DNA of 64,000 nt from Salticus scenicus (taxonomy: Eukaryota > Arthropoda > Arachnida > Araneae > Salticidae). Under the pieces are notes generated by a model. That model was not told the DNA's origin, did not search any database, and saw only the letters and a program-made list of their open reading frames with translations. This document shows, one piece after another, positions 32,459 to 41,437 of this stretch (position 1 is its first letter; the number at the start of each line of letters is the position of its first letter). Location: assembly GCA_963930645.1 (NCBI GenBank), contig OZ005662.1, positions 3,601,436-3,665,435 of the forward strand, read 5' to 3'. Made by a program: the position numbers and the translations under genes.

Positions 32459-33197
32459 CTGTAAAGTGCTATTTATATGTCTTTCAAGGGACTGGCGTAA
32501 AAGGACGTGTAAATGAAAAGACGTATAATTGAAATTTTAATAATAACAATTTGATTACTACAAATTTAATGACATTTAAGCAAAATTTATAGGAAAACAC
32601 TAATTAATAAAGTTTTTTAAGTTAGTAATTGTATATCATACTTTTTTAAGACAATAATTAATTAAAAAAAAAAAAAGATTTAATATAAAAGGTGAGAAAA
32701 AATCATACTATTAATGCATGACTGGATACTAATTACATATATCATATATTGAGTATTACATTTCTAAAGAACTTCATATGAGCACATTTTGAATATTAAT
32801 TATATATATTGTGTATCTTTAATAATTATCATACGATTTATATCCATATAGATAGTTATTTAATAACATTAAAAATCTGTAATATTCGTCTGATTTGTTG
32901 CTTGTCTATGAGTGTTAAAAATTCTACTGTGAATTCAATGGATTCTTTGATCAGTATTCTTCGATATTTTCTGTGTTCCTCCATTTACGATGCTTTTTAG
33001 GAAAAATCCGTCTTATTTAGAATGGAAAATAATGACGGGTCAAGAAATTTTATGAATTTAATAATAGTGGAAAAGACGTATAACTGATGTTAGCAGCGTA
33101 TAAATTAAAATGAATAGGAATGAATCGGGACTTCACTAAAAGGACGTATAAATGTAAAAGACTTATAAACGAGAGACGTATAAACGGTGCTTTACTG
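32459..33197. mobile_element. pogo-type MITE (CNGTAAAG ends, TA TSD)
   Basis: The ends read CTGTAAAGTGCTATTTATATG and (reverse complement) CAGTAAAGCACCGTTTATACG, with TA on both sides. GACGTATAAA-like motifs recur inside both ends. It is non-coding. A stray right end of the same family (CGGTGCTTTACTG) lies near 34160. Confidence 0.7.
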
Positions 33198-33379
33198 TAT
33201 ATTCTTTATTAAAATTTGATGTGAATTGTCCGTTATAAAAATAAAAGAAAATTGAATAAATAAAGAATAATAAAAAATATCATGCACTTCGCATATATTA
33301 TAAACACTTTCCAACTGTACCTACCCGTTGTGTTGCATCCTTTAGCTTTCAGTATATTTTATCTCTGTGATCAAACCAT

Positions 33380-33720
33380 AATATATATATATATATATAT
33401 ATATAATAAAGATGATCTATTAAGCATAGTAGAAGCCAAGCAACAGATACAAGATCACTGAAACACCAATGACCAATAAGATTTAAAAAAAAAAAAAAAA
33501 TCATCAGTGGATGAAATACACTAATGTAAAGAAATCAGATCTATTGATTAACAGCCTGCAAAACAAACGAATCAATAAAGTAAAACAACAAATCTTAACT
33601 TAAAACCATAAACTTATCAAAATTTATGAAAAAACAACCCAAGAAACACAAGATAGGAAGAAGGAGGCAGGCCGCAAGACTTGTGACTTGCCTGTGGGGT
33701 TATACTAGTTTTACGCCGGC
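33380..33720 (-). repeat. dispersed repeat, inverted relative to 38206-39466
   Basis: The stretch GATCTATTAAGCATAGTAGAAGCCAAGC, through CAGCCTGCAAAACAAAC to GAGGCAGGC, is the reverse complement of sequence at 38206-38390 and 39166-39466. A (TA)n run lies at about 33379-33407. Confidence 0.7.
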
Positions 33721-34259
33721 AACACTCCCCCAGCCTGCCACGACCAGAACAGGAACCATATGGGTTTAAAAATGCAAAATTTCAAAGCAGATGAACAACA
33801 ATGAAACCACGAAGCAACAATGAAATTCACTGATTGATCACATTGTGTTTAACAGTATAATTAGAACATTAAATATAGTTGACAACTCAAAAAGGAAAAA
33901 TCTGAAATTTTATTGGAAAATGAAAGTTTGCATAGTAATACAAAGCAAATGCAACAAGCCTTCTACTTTTTTTTTTTTTTTAAATTTAATTTCACAAACC
34001 CACCCAACCATCCAGCCTTACAACACCACCCCACCTCCGTAATCAAAAATCTGTCCACCCAACCGCCACCTTTTTTATTGTCTTTTATTATTTTATAATT
34101 TTTTTGTTGATATACACACGAGTGTACACAGCTTTTTTTTTTTTATACATACATATTATATACGGTGCTTTACTGTTTAAGCTTTTATATGAAACCTTCA
34201 GTGATGTCAAGTCCTCTTAAATTGTACTAAATAAAATGTACTTATCTCACCTTCTTTAT

Positions 34260-34740
34260 ATGCAAAAAAACATCTCTAGTACAATAAGGATATAATGGGG
34301 GTCTGTAAAGACTTTTCAGACAGGGTCCTGTTTTTGTGAAATTGGGAAAAATTCTACACATAATTTTGCGAATCTAAATTCAATGTGAAAATAAAGTTCT
34401 TCCAAACTTTTTGGCTAGGGTCCTTCTTTTGTGAAATTGTGAAAAATTTAATTTTACAAAATAAAATTACAATTAAGGTTTAATTTTAGACAATGATGGT
34501 TCATTTTTATAGAGCTACACTCACACATATGTGTAGAAACCTTTTACGAATTAGAAATTTTTGATTAGTTTTCGAAAGGAAAAAGATTTATCAAATGTCT
34601 ACTTTTAACGGGAAAAATTTTGTGAAGGGTCCTGTTTTTAAGATATAAAATTTTGTGAAGGGTCCTTTTTCAGGCTAAGTAATTTTGTGAAGGGTCTTTT
34701 AATGGACCCAGATTTACCTCTGAAGAGGCCCTTGTATAAT
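34260..34740. repeat. element with iterated TTTTGTGAAGGGTCC motif
   Basis: GTGAAGGGTCCT-type motifs occur three times at 34620-34700, with GGGTCCTGTTTTTGTGAAAT and a similar block near the left side. The ends (ATGGGGGTCTGT and CAAGGGCCTCTTC inverse) are only loosely alike. This is probably a decayed TIR element; no target duplication was established. Confidence 0.4.
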
Positions 34741-34827
34741 AATAAAACCGTTCTTTTGTTTACAAGGCCACACAGAACAATTCTGATATAATTAATTAAA
34801 AAATTAAAGGATTGAAATTCATTTAAA

Positions 34828-35062
34828 TATCAAATACCTCCCATTAATCCTTATTTTTGCAGATATATTTCAGTCACTACTGGTTGTTGTTTTGCTTTCG
34901 AGTCAGTTTATCGCCTTTCTTTTCTTTCTTTCACTTCACTTATCTTATCATAACTGAGTGCAGTACCGAAGATGGCAGTAATGCAGCACTAAAAATGGTT
35001 GCATCAGCAGCTGAAATATATCTGCACAAAAATAAGGATTAATGTAAGGTATTTAATATTAA
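34828..35062. repeat. palindromic repeat, ~48-bp arms
   Basis: ATTAATCCTTATTTTTGCAG and ATATATTTCAG on the left pair with CTGAAATATATCTG and AAAAATAAGGATTAAT on the right. It is likely a small MITE or Penelope-type fold-back. The open frame across it (34857-35042) is incidental. Confidence 0.6.
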
Positions 35063-36253
35063 TCCCAATATATATATATATTAAAAGTATAGTTAGAAAT
35101 GGCTTAAAGAGAATTTCAAGTTGCACTATGAATTTTTTCCCAGTTCTAAATTTATTTATAGCATTTAGTTGGTGTGCATTTAACTTATAGACAATATACA
35201 TGCGTGAGCATGTTTACACTCATATTCTTTCTGTGTATTTAATTTTATTCCAAAATTATTGGATGCCTAATTTATTAGTCAAAATAAATAATTTTTGTTT
35301 TAAAATAAATAAATAAATTTCCTCACTCAAATTATTTAATTTAATCAAGGCAGTGTGAAAAATCTTGTTTTTAACAATATTAGTTAGTTCATTTAATTAA
35401 ATATTACAATAACTTGTTCTTTCTCCTCTGATATTTGAATGGCAGAATTGTTATGCATTAATTTTGTTTATTGTCTCATCTGCTTAAGTAAAAATTTCAC
35501 TTAACTGTGCAATCTAAATAATTTCCTTTAGTAATGGTTTGTTTTACTATTCTAATAAGAATTAGAATTTCTGGCACCTGCTGAGCTTGGCAAGTATACC
35601 CAGCCAAAATCTGGGGTTGCCTTTCTCAACCATCATTACATTTTTAAAGTTTTACTGCACTAGTAATGAAAGAAAGGCATTTCATTTTGACATCTTGGCA
35701 TGAAGTTTCATTGTCAGTACCAAATTTGGCACACAGTAATCACTTCTCACCATGCTTTTTTTTTTTATATATCATTTAGACTCTTGTGTTGTAGGGATCT
35801 AAAAAAGATCTGGTTCACTCTCTGTTTTATCTCCATTACTGCACTTCAGTAATGTTATCCATCTGTATCTTCTAAATAAACTGTTATGGAAGCTACTTTA
35901 CTTAATTTTGCTCCTATGCTGAAAGGTTTTTTAAATAAATGTAATTATTAATAAATTTGTTCTTTTACATAAAGACTATATTAATTATTAAATTTAAAAA
36001 AAAACCTTTACATACTTCATGTTTTGTAGGCCGTTTTAACATGTTTTTGCTGGGGCACCCCAGCTTGCTCACCAGCACTTGCGGTGTCAGAAGTTCTGCA
36101 CTTGTGGCTTCTGTTTACTTCTCTTTTAAGCATACTTCGCCGCTGGCTATAAAGCCCTGCCAAACATATGCGGCCAACAAAACATGAAATTTTTTTTTTT
36201 TTTTTTTTATAATAAATGTAATTATTTCTAAAAAGTCAGGTGTATATTCTTGG
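35063..36253. other. intronic DNA, nothing recognised
   Basis: AT-rich sequence with poly-T runs. A less AT-rich patch at 36030-36185 has no recognised similarity. Confidence 0.45.
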
Positions 36254-37541
36254 TAGGGCTGCCAACAACTACACAATTGGTGTAGTAACTACACTTTAGC
36301 CTGCTTCTACTACACTCTACACATTGTATACTTAAAGCTACACTTTTCCTTTCCCCACCATCATCTTGTTTACAACGAGCGAACTACGATTTCACACCGT
36401 ATTTCCAAATTGCTGTTATGAATGAAGTAGCTTGAAAACTCCGGATGTTGATAGGTTGTTTCATTTTCTCCTCATAAACTGTGAGGATAGTGTGACTGTG
36501 TATGCATGGTGATTGGATGTTTGGAGAATTCCTTTTCTATCGCTAGAGCTAGTCTAATCTATTTACTTTCGATTTTCGGTGTTGTGCGTTTGTTGTTGGC
36601 TAGACTTGCTTTTTGCATTTATTTATTCTTATTTTTTGCTTAAGAGTGTACAAATTTATTTAGTTTTTTATTTAATAGTATTTTAAGTTAAAATGTGCGA
36701 TGATGATGATAATACAAAGAAGAAAAAAAAGTTCCTGATCAAAAATCTCTATCGGAGTATTCTGCTACAATCTGTAGATTGCAAATTCTGTAGATTCTGT
36801 GGCCGTGTTTGCAATCTGTAGATTCATGCCATGATTATTCACCCCACGAGGCATATTGTGCAATATGTAATAGCAATTTTCGCGTAAATCATCGTGGACT
36901 TTATGATTGTTTGCGTCATATTGCAACAAGCTGACACAAGCGTTTAAGTAAAATAAAAGCAACGATAAAGCCTTTGCCATCCAGTTTTTATGTGAAAAGT
37001 GATGCAGCATCAAAGACTACCAAAACAGAAATGCTCTTTACATCATTTCTAATTGACATAATGTTCCAATTTCTACAGCAAATCATGCTGGAAATTTATT
37101 TAGAGCTATGTTCCCGGATTCAAAAATCGCCAGACAGTGTCCTAGCGGTAGAACAAAGACAGCGGCCCTATTGAAATGCATGGCAAAAATAACCTGTTCT
37201 GATATCGTTGGCGATTTGAAACATTTGTCGTTTTCAATGGCAACTGATGAAAGCACTGATCAAAATGCTGTTAAACTGTATCTAATTGTTGTTAGGTATT
37301 TCGATAATTGCCAGAAAAAATTTTGTGTGCAATGTTATTTTTAAAAGAATGCAGTGATATTTTGTATGTTTGATTGTTATCAATAAATTTCAGAAAGTAA
37401 GTCTTAATGTAAACAAAAGATTTTATGCTTATTTATTTTAAGCATTTTCTTATTTTTTAGCGGCTACACTTTGTACCTTAAAACTACACTTTTTCTTGTT
37501 TGTTAACTACACTTTAGTGCTCCCAGAGGTTGGCAGCCCTG
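36254..37541 (+). mobile_element. decayed hAT element, GGCTGCCAAC ends
   Basis: The ends are TAGGGCTGCCAAC and (inverse) CAGGGCTGCCAAC. AACTACACTTTAG and TAAAACTACACTTTT-like motifs recur inside both ends. The interior keeps a BED-finger transposase relic. No clean target duplication was found (ATTCTTGG versus GAAATATT). Its TIR resembles those of the 6-bp-TSD elements. Confidence 0.75.
36692..37343 (+). pseudogene. hAT transposase fragment with BED finger
   Basis: A start ATG at 36692 opens an acidic/lysine-rich leader. A BED-type zinc finger (CAICNSNF..., then an H-x-H-like pair near LRHIATS) lies in the 36840-36945 part. A stretch reading KIARQCPSGRTKTAALL and SMATDESTDQNAVKLYLIVVRYFD (37120-37305) is typical of hAT transposases of the BED/ZMYM-like group; the D in TDEST is a candidate first catalytic Asp. 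At least one stop and a frame change break it, and everything beyond the first catalytic region is missing. Not functional. Confidence 0.75.
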
Positions 37542-37636
37542 GAAATATTGTTTGTTTTGTGTCACTATTCACTTTCTCTGAATTCTTCTTTCATTTAATT
37601 TATTGAAATTTTATTTTTCCGATTGAGTGAAAATAA

Positions 37637-37709
37637 TGCCTGGACCGGGAGTCGAACCCCGGATCTTTGACTTACAAGGTCAAGGCTCTACCAATTGAGC
37701 TATCCATTA
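37637..37709 (-). tRNA. tRNA-Thr(TGT)-like pseudogene, left copy
   Basis: D arm GCTC/GAGC, a perfect anticodon stem TTGAC/GTCAA with loop CTTGTAA (anticodon TGT) and T loop TTCGACT are present. The 5' acceptor strand is TAATGGA and pairs with TCCAGGC over only four positions, so the acceptor stem is broken. Confidence 0.7.
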
Positions 37710-37789
37710 TTTCTGTCAAGCTATCTACATGATAGACCGGATGTTTCTGCCTAAAGGTTGTTTGAGTGAGTAATGCCGACCAGTAGTCG

Positions 37790-37862
37790 GCCTGGATAGC
37801 TCAATTAGTAGAGCCTTGACTTTGTAAGTGAAAGATCCAGGGTTCGACTCCCGGTCCAGGCA
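37790..37862 (+). tRNA. tRNA-Thr(TGT)-like sequence, right copy
   Basis: The acceptor stem GCCTGGA/TCCAGGC is perfect. The D arm is intact and the anticodon loop TTTGTAA carries TGT. One mismatch lies in the anticodon stem (TTGAC/GTGAA) and one in the T stem. It could fold, but it sits in a repeat and is probably tRNA-derived rather than a functional gene. Confidence 0.7.
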
Positions 37863-38400
37863 TTATTTTCACTCAGTCGGAAAAATAAAATTTCAATAAA
37901 TAAGATTTTCTTCCAATCAGTTGACTGTGTGATTTTAATAAAAATTGTATTTCTTTCATTTAAGTTATGGCCTAAAAACATTCATTCAACAGGGCAATCC
38001 AAAACAAGTTGAATAATTAATGTGTGATGTGGGTGGAAGCTTCTTAAATAATTTGAAATATTTTATTTCAAATTTAGTCTGTCTTAAATGTTTTATAAAT
38101 GTATCAATCACTATATTTAAATTGGGGAATGGTAATCCTTCTCTCTCGTGTAGAAATATAATCTAAATAAAGCTGTTTCTAAAACGCATTTGAACTGTTT
38201 ATATGTTTGTTTTGCAGGCTGTTAATTAATAAATCTGGTTTCTTTAAATATGTGTATTTCATCCCTTGATAATTTTTTTTTTCATTTTCTGAACTTCTCA
38301 TACATAAAGAAATTTTTAATCTTATTGGTCATTAATGTTTCAATGATCTTGTATCTGTTGCTTGGCTTCTAATGCTTAATAGATCATCATTATTATATAT

Positions 38401-39165
38401 ACCGGGTGATCCAAAAGTCAGGACAAACTTTAAAAATGAATAATTCGAAAACGAATCAAGATACAAAGATACGGTTTGCACCAAACGGATGGAAAAGAAG
38501 CCGGGTTTTGTGTGGCAAAGAAAAAAAAAATAGTTATGTTGGCGACTAACAGATGGCGCTGTTGTATTTCTGATGTAGGATTATGCAAAGCAACAAACGG
38601 TATAAAAAGGAACAACTACAGCAGGTAATGATAGTCGAAGCTTATATGCATCGAAATATCGCATTCTCAGTCGCTACTTTAATCACGCATGGCCTCCAAG
38701 ATCTCCCGATCTGACAACCTGTGACTTTTGGCTGTAGGGATTCTTGGAAGTCAAAAGTGTACCGCGACCAACCGGCATCACTAGCAGCACTGAAAGATGC
38801 CATCCGCCAAAATGTGTCTGCCATAACGCAAGAAATGCTGCTAAATGCTGTGAATGATGTGGTGAATCATCTCACAGCTGTACTTCTGAATGATGGACAT
38901 TGAACAGTTACTGTAGTAGTACTAATTAACTGTAATTAAGCTGACTTGTAAGTTGTCAACATTTTTTTTCATTTGTAAATCATCTTTTAGTGAAATAAAA
39001 CACTATAGCGCCATCTGTTGGTCGCCAACAGAACTAATTTTTTTCCTTTACAACACAAAACCTGGTTTCTTTTTCATCCGTTTGGTGCAAACCGTATCTT
39101 TGTATCTTGATTCGTTTTCGAATTATTCATTTTTAAAGTTTGTCCTGACTTTTGGATCACCCGGT
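38401..39165 (+). mobile_element. Tc1/mariner-type relic with ~160-bp TIRs
   Basis: Both ends start ACCGGGTGATCCAAAAGTCA. The inverted similarity continues through AAACGAATCAAGATACAAAG and TTTGCACCAAACGG to GGCGAC.AACAGATGGCGCT, about 160 bp in all. It is flanked by TA-rich sequence consistent with a TA duplication. A transposase C-terminus remains inside. Confidence 0.82.
38670..38903 (+). pseudogene. mariner-type transposase C-terminal fragment
   Basis: HAWPPRSPDLTTCDFWL matches the block W-P-P-R-S-P-D-L-x-x-x-D in which the last catalytic acidic residue of Tc1/mariner-like transposases lies. A TAG follows. After a frame change the continuation WKSKVYRDQPASLAALKDAI runs to the TGA at 38901-38903. 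Upstream domains are gone, so it is inactive. Confidence 0.75.
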
Positions 39166-39484
39166 ATATAAAGTCTTGCCGCCTGCCTCTTTCCTTCCTT
39201 TCTTAAGTTTCTTGGATTATTTTTTCATAAATTTCAATATAGTTTATGGTTTTAAGTTAAGATTTGTTATGTTGGTTTATTGATACATTTGTTTTGCAGG
39301 CTGTTAATTAATAAATCTGGTTTCTTTGCATTAGTGTATTTCATCCACTGATAAAAATATTTTTCATTTTTCTGAACTTCTCAAAGAATTTTTAATCTTA
39401 TTGGTCATTGGTGTTTCAGTGGTCTTGTATCTGTTGCTTGGCTTCTAGTATACTTAATAGATCATGATTATATATACACACATA

Positions 39485-40154
39485 CAGTAACTGCCGCTTA
39501 ATAAATTCACTGGTTAATAAAATCAGCCACTTAATCTAATCAAATTCCCAGGACCAGAATCAACTCAATACAAATTACTTTTAAAGCCGCCGCTTAATAA
39601 AATCAGCATCACTGGTTAATAAACTCAGAAATATCTCCTCAGCAGCCAAAAATATCATTTATGCACACTAAAATTGTTTTTATTTACATTGTGATTTTTT
39701 TTTTTTTTTTTTTTTAATAAGAAAAAAAATGTACTTATCTCCGTAACAATTTCAAGGAACGTATTCTTCAAAACACAGTAATAAGTTACAAGTTTGATTT
39801 GAAATATATATTTTTTTAAATTACTATAATTCATGAGGTTTAAACAAAAAGATTTTAAATTTATAAGGACAACGTGAATGTAATGGTAAAAACGTAATGA
39901 TAAAGAGCGTGAACGGTAAAGTAATGATGATTTTCCTCAAACGAAAGTGCATGGGAACTTGGAATGCATTTAATTTATTTAAATCAAAGAAACAACTAAT
40001 TATCTATCAAAAATTAATTAATATTGTTTACTAATTCCATTATTCGTTACCTTTTGAAGTTTCTTTCCAAATTCATGGAAGTAATACCTTTTCCTTAAGG
40101 GCAGGAATGTTTGCCGGTTACAAAAATCAGCCGCTTAATAAACGGTGGGAACTG
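39485..40154. mobile_element. pogo-type MITE, CCGCTTAATAAA motif
   Basis: The ends read CAGTAACTGCCGCTTAATAA and (inverse) CAGTTCCCACCGTTTATTAA, with TA at 39483-39484 and 40155-40156. GCTTAATAAAATCAG and GGTTAATAAA-type motifs recur inside both ends. CAGT termini with TA duplication fit pogo/Tigger elements. Non-coding. Confidence 0.78.
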
Positions 40155-40227
40155 TATATATAAAACGTTGAAAATGGTTTTTATGCGGTATTATTTATAA
40201 GGATTTCAAGAAGTGTAATTTCTTATA

Positions 40228-40580
40228 CAGTTGAACCTCATTAACGTGAACATGCTTAACATGAACTGTTTCTACAATCCCCGTCAAAACAGTGGCGGAT
40301 TTAAGGGGGGGCTAGGGGGCTGAAGCCCCCCCCCCCAAAAGCACTAACATTCCCAAATGATTGTTACAATTGTAAATTTTTTATTGATCTGGAATAACAT
40401 CTTGAAAGCTCTTAGCCCCCCCCCCCCCCCCAAAAAAAAAAAAAAAAAAAAAAGTTCTGGATCCGGCACTGCGTCAAAATGAAGATTAATGTAGTTATAT
40501 GAACATTAGTTACTGATAACATGAACAATTTTTTTTTTTTTTTTGTTCATCTTGAGATTCACGTTAATGAGGTTCAATGG
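40228..40580. mobile_element. pogo-type MITE hosting a nested hAT MITE
   Basis: The left end is CAGTTGAACCTCATTAACGT and the right inverse is CCATTGAACCTCATTAACGT, flanked by TA (40226-40227 and 40581-40582). ACATGAAC-type motifs repeat inside the ends. It is split by the hAT MITE at 40290-40471. It lies 136 bp before the last LDHD exon. Confidence 0.82.
40290..40471. mobile_element. nested hAT-type MITE with exact 8-bp TSD
   Basis: The ends are CAGTGGCGGATTTAAG and (inverse) CAGTGCCGGATCCAG, flanked by CGTCAAAA at 40282-40289 and 40472-40479. The interior contains G7 and C10-15 tracts and a ~26-A run. The 8-bp duplication identifies a hAT-type insertion into the pogo-type MITE. Confidence 0.85.
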
Positions 40581-40716
40581 TATTATGAATTGATGCTTTT
40601 AAAAACTCTAATTGTACCACTGACTAAATATTCTAATGCTAATGATTATAACTTCTTTTCTCTCTTTTTTTATAAACTAAAGAAATTTTAAAAATTATAT
40701 ATTTATTTCTAATTAG

Positions 40717-40891
40717 GAGAGCTTTATCTTTAAATGGCACCTGCACTGGTGAGCACGGAATTGGCATTGGTAAAATGTCTCATCTTGAAACAGAATATGG
40801 AGACATTGGAATCCAAGCAATGGCATCGATCAAAAAAGCATTTGATCCTTTGAACATTATGAATCCTGGAAAAGTGATACATGTGCAGTAA
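40717..40891 (+). CDS. LDHD: D-lactate dehydrogenase (LDHD-like), terminal exon
   Basis: The exon encodes ERALSLNGTCTGEHGIGIGK and ends MNPGKVIHVQ, stop TAA 40889-40891. C-T-G-E-H-G-I-G is the conserved flavin-site motif of LDHD/GlcD-type oxidoreductases, and F-D-P-x-x-I-M-N-P-G-K closes the family domain. The acceptor TAATTAG ends at 40716, and the first base completes the Glu codon begun at 18728. The coding part seen in the window is about 167 codons of a protein that is usually 450-500 residues long. The 3' untranslated region continues into a MITE at 40962. Confidence 0.95.
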
Positions 40892-40961
40892 TAACAAACA
40901 TAATTTATTGGTCTTGTCACTTGTGTTCTAGGGTGCCAGTTATCATTAGTCAGTATTAGAG

Positions 40962-41432
40962 CAGGGATTAATCCAGCTTTTTAAAAATGGTACCCCATTT
41001 GTGAATTTATAAAATAATTTGTGAAAACATCAAGTAAGTTTCTGAAAATTAATGATACTTCAGAACAATTAACTAAAATACGTAAAGCAGTTTTTTTATT
41101 ATTTTAAAATACATTTAAAAAATAAAATGAAACAGTTGTAAAAATAAATATATATATGGGCGAGTTAAAATGTTTCTTATATGTAAGACAAGCAGGTGTT
41201 TACTTAGATATTTATCATTGTCTCCAGTAAATATTCAAATTGAGGGTATTTTTCTGTGTTCGATGCAGTGAAGCTTATAAAATATTTTAGTGTGCAGTTA
41301 TATTGCTGAGAATTGACTTTGTGAAGGTACCTCTTTGCTGAAAGTTGAATTTGTGAAGGTACCTCATTGCTAAAAATTCACTTTGTGAAAGTGCCTCAAT
41401 GCGGCACTAAATTTGTTCTGGATTAACCTCTG
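40962..41432. mobile_element. MITE in LDHD 3' flank, 5-bp TSD
   Basis: The ends are CAGGGATTAATCCAG and (inverse) CAGAGGTTAATCCAG, flanked by TAGAG at 40957-40961 and 41433-41437. TTTGTGAAGGTACCTC-type motifs recur three times inside the right end and once, inverted (GGTACCCCATTTGTGAA), inside the left. It starts 70 bp after the stop codon, so it is likely transcribed as part of the 3' UTR. AATAAA near 41120 could act as a poly(A) signal. Confidence 0.75.
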
Positions 41433-41437
41433 TAGAG

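Larger units (their letters stand above)
37598..37901. repeat. palindrome of two tRNA-Thr-like sequences
   Basis: The 112-bp inverted arms (37598-37709 and 37790-37901) each consist of a tRNA-like sequence plus the same 39-bp outward tail (ATTATTTTCACTCA and AATAAAATTTCAATAA blocks). An 80-bp non-repeated centre separates the two tRNA 5' ends. The element is AT-rich outside the tRNA parts. No TSD was established. Confidence 0.85.
38206..39466 (+). repeat. direct duplication split by a mariner relic
   Basis: A ~180-bp unit starting TTGTTTTGCAGGCTGTTAAT and ending CTTAATAGATCAT occurs at about 38208-38392 and 39288-39466. An inverted copy is at 33380-33640. The mariner relic at 38401-39165 inserted just downstream of the first copy. 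Confidence 0.75.

Noticed and set aside
34857..35042. Open frame reading TEDGSNAALKMVASAAEIYL as a possible extra LDHD exon
   Set aside because: It lies across a palindromic repeat. Phases of the flanking LDHD exons already join exactly without it, and it has no family similarity.
37790..37862. Functional tRNA-Thr gene
   Set aside because: It folds fairly well but has stem mismatches and lies in a palindromic repeat with a second broken copy. Repeat-derived is more likely.
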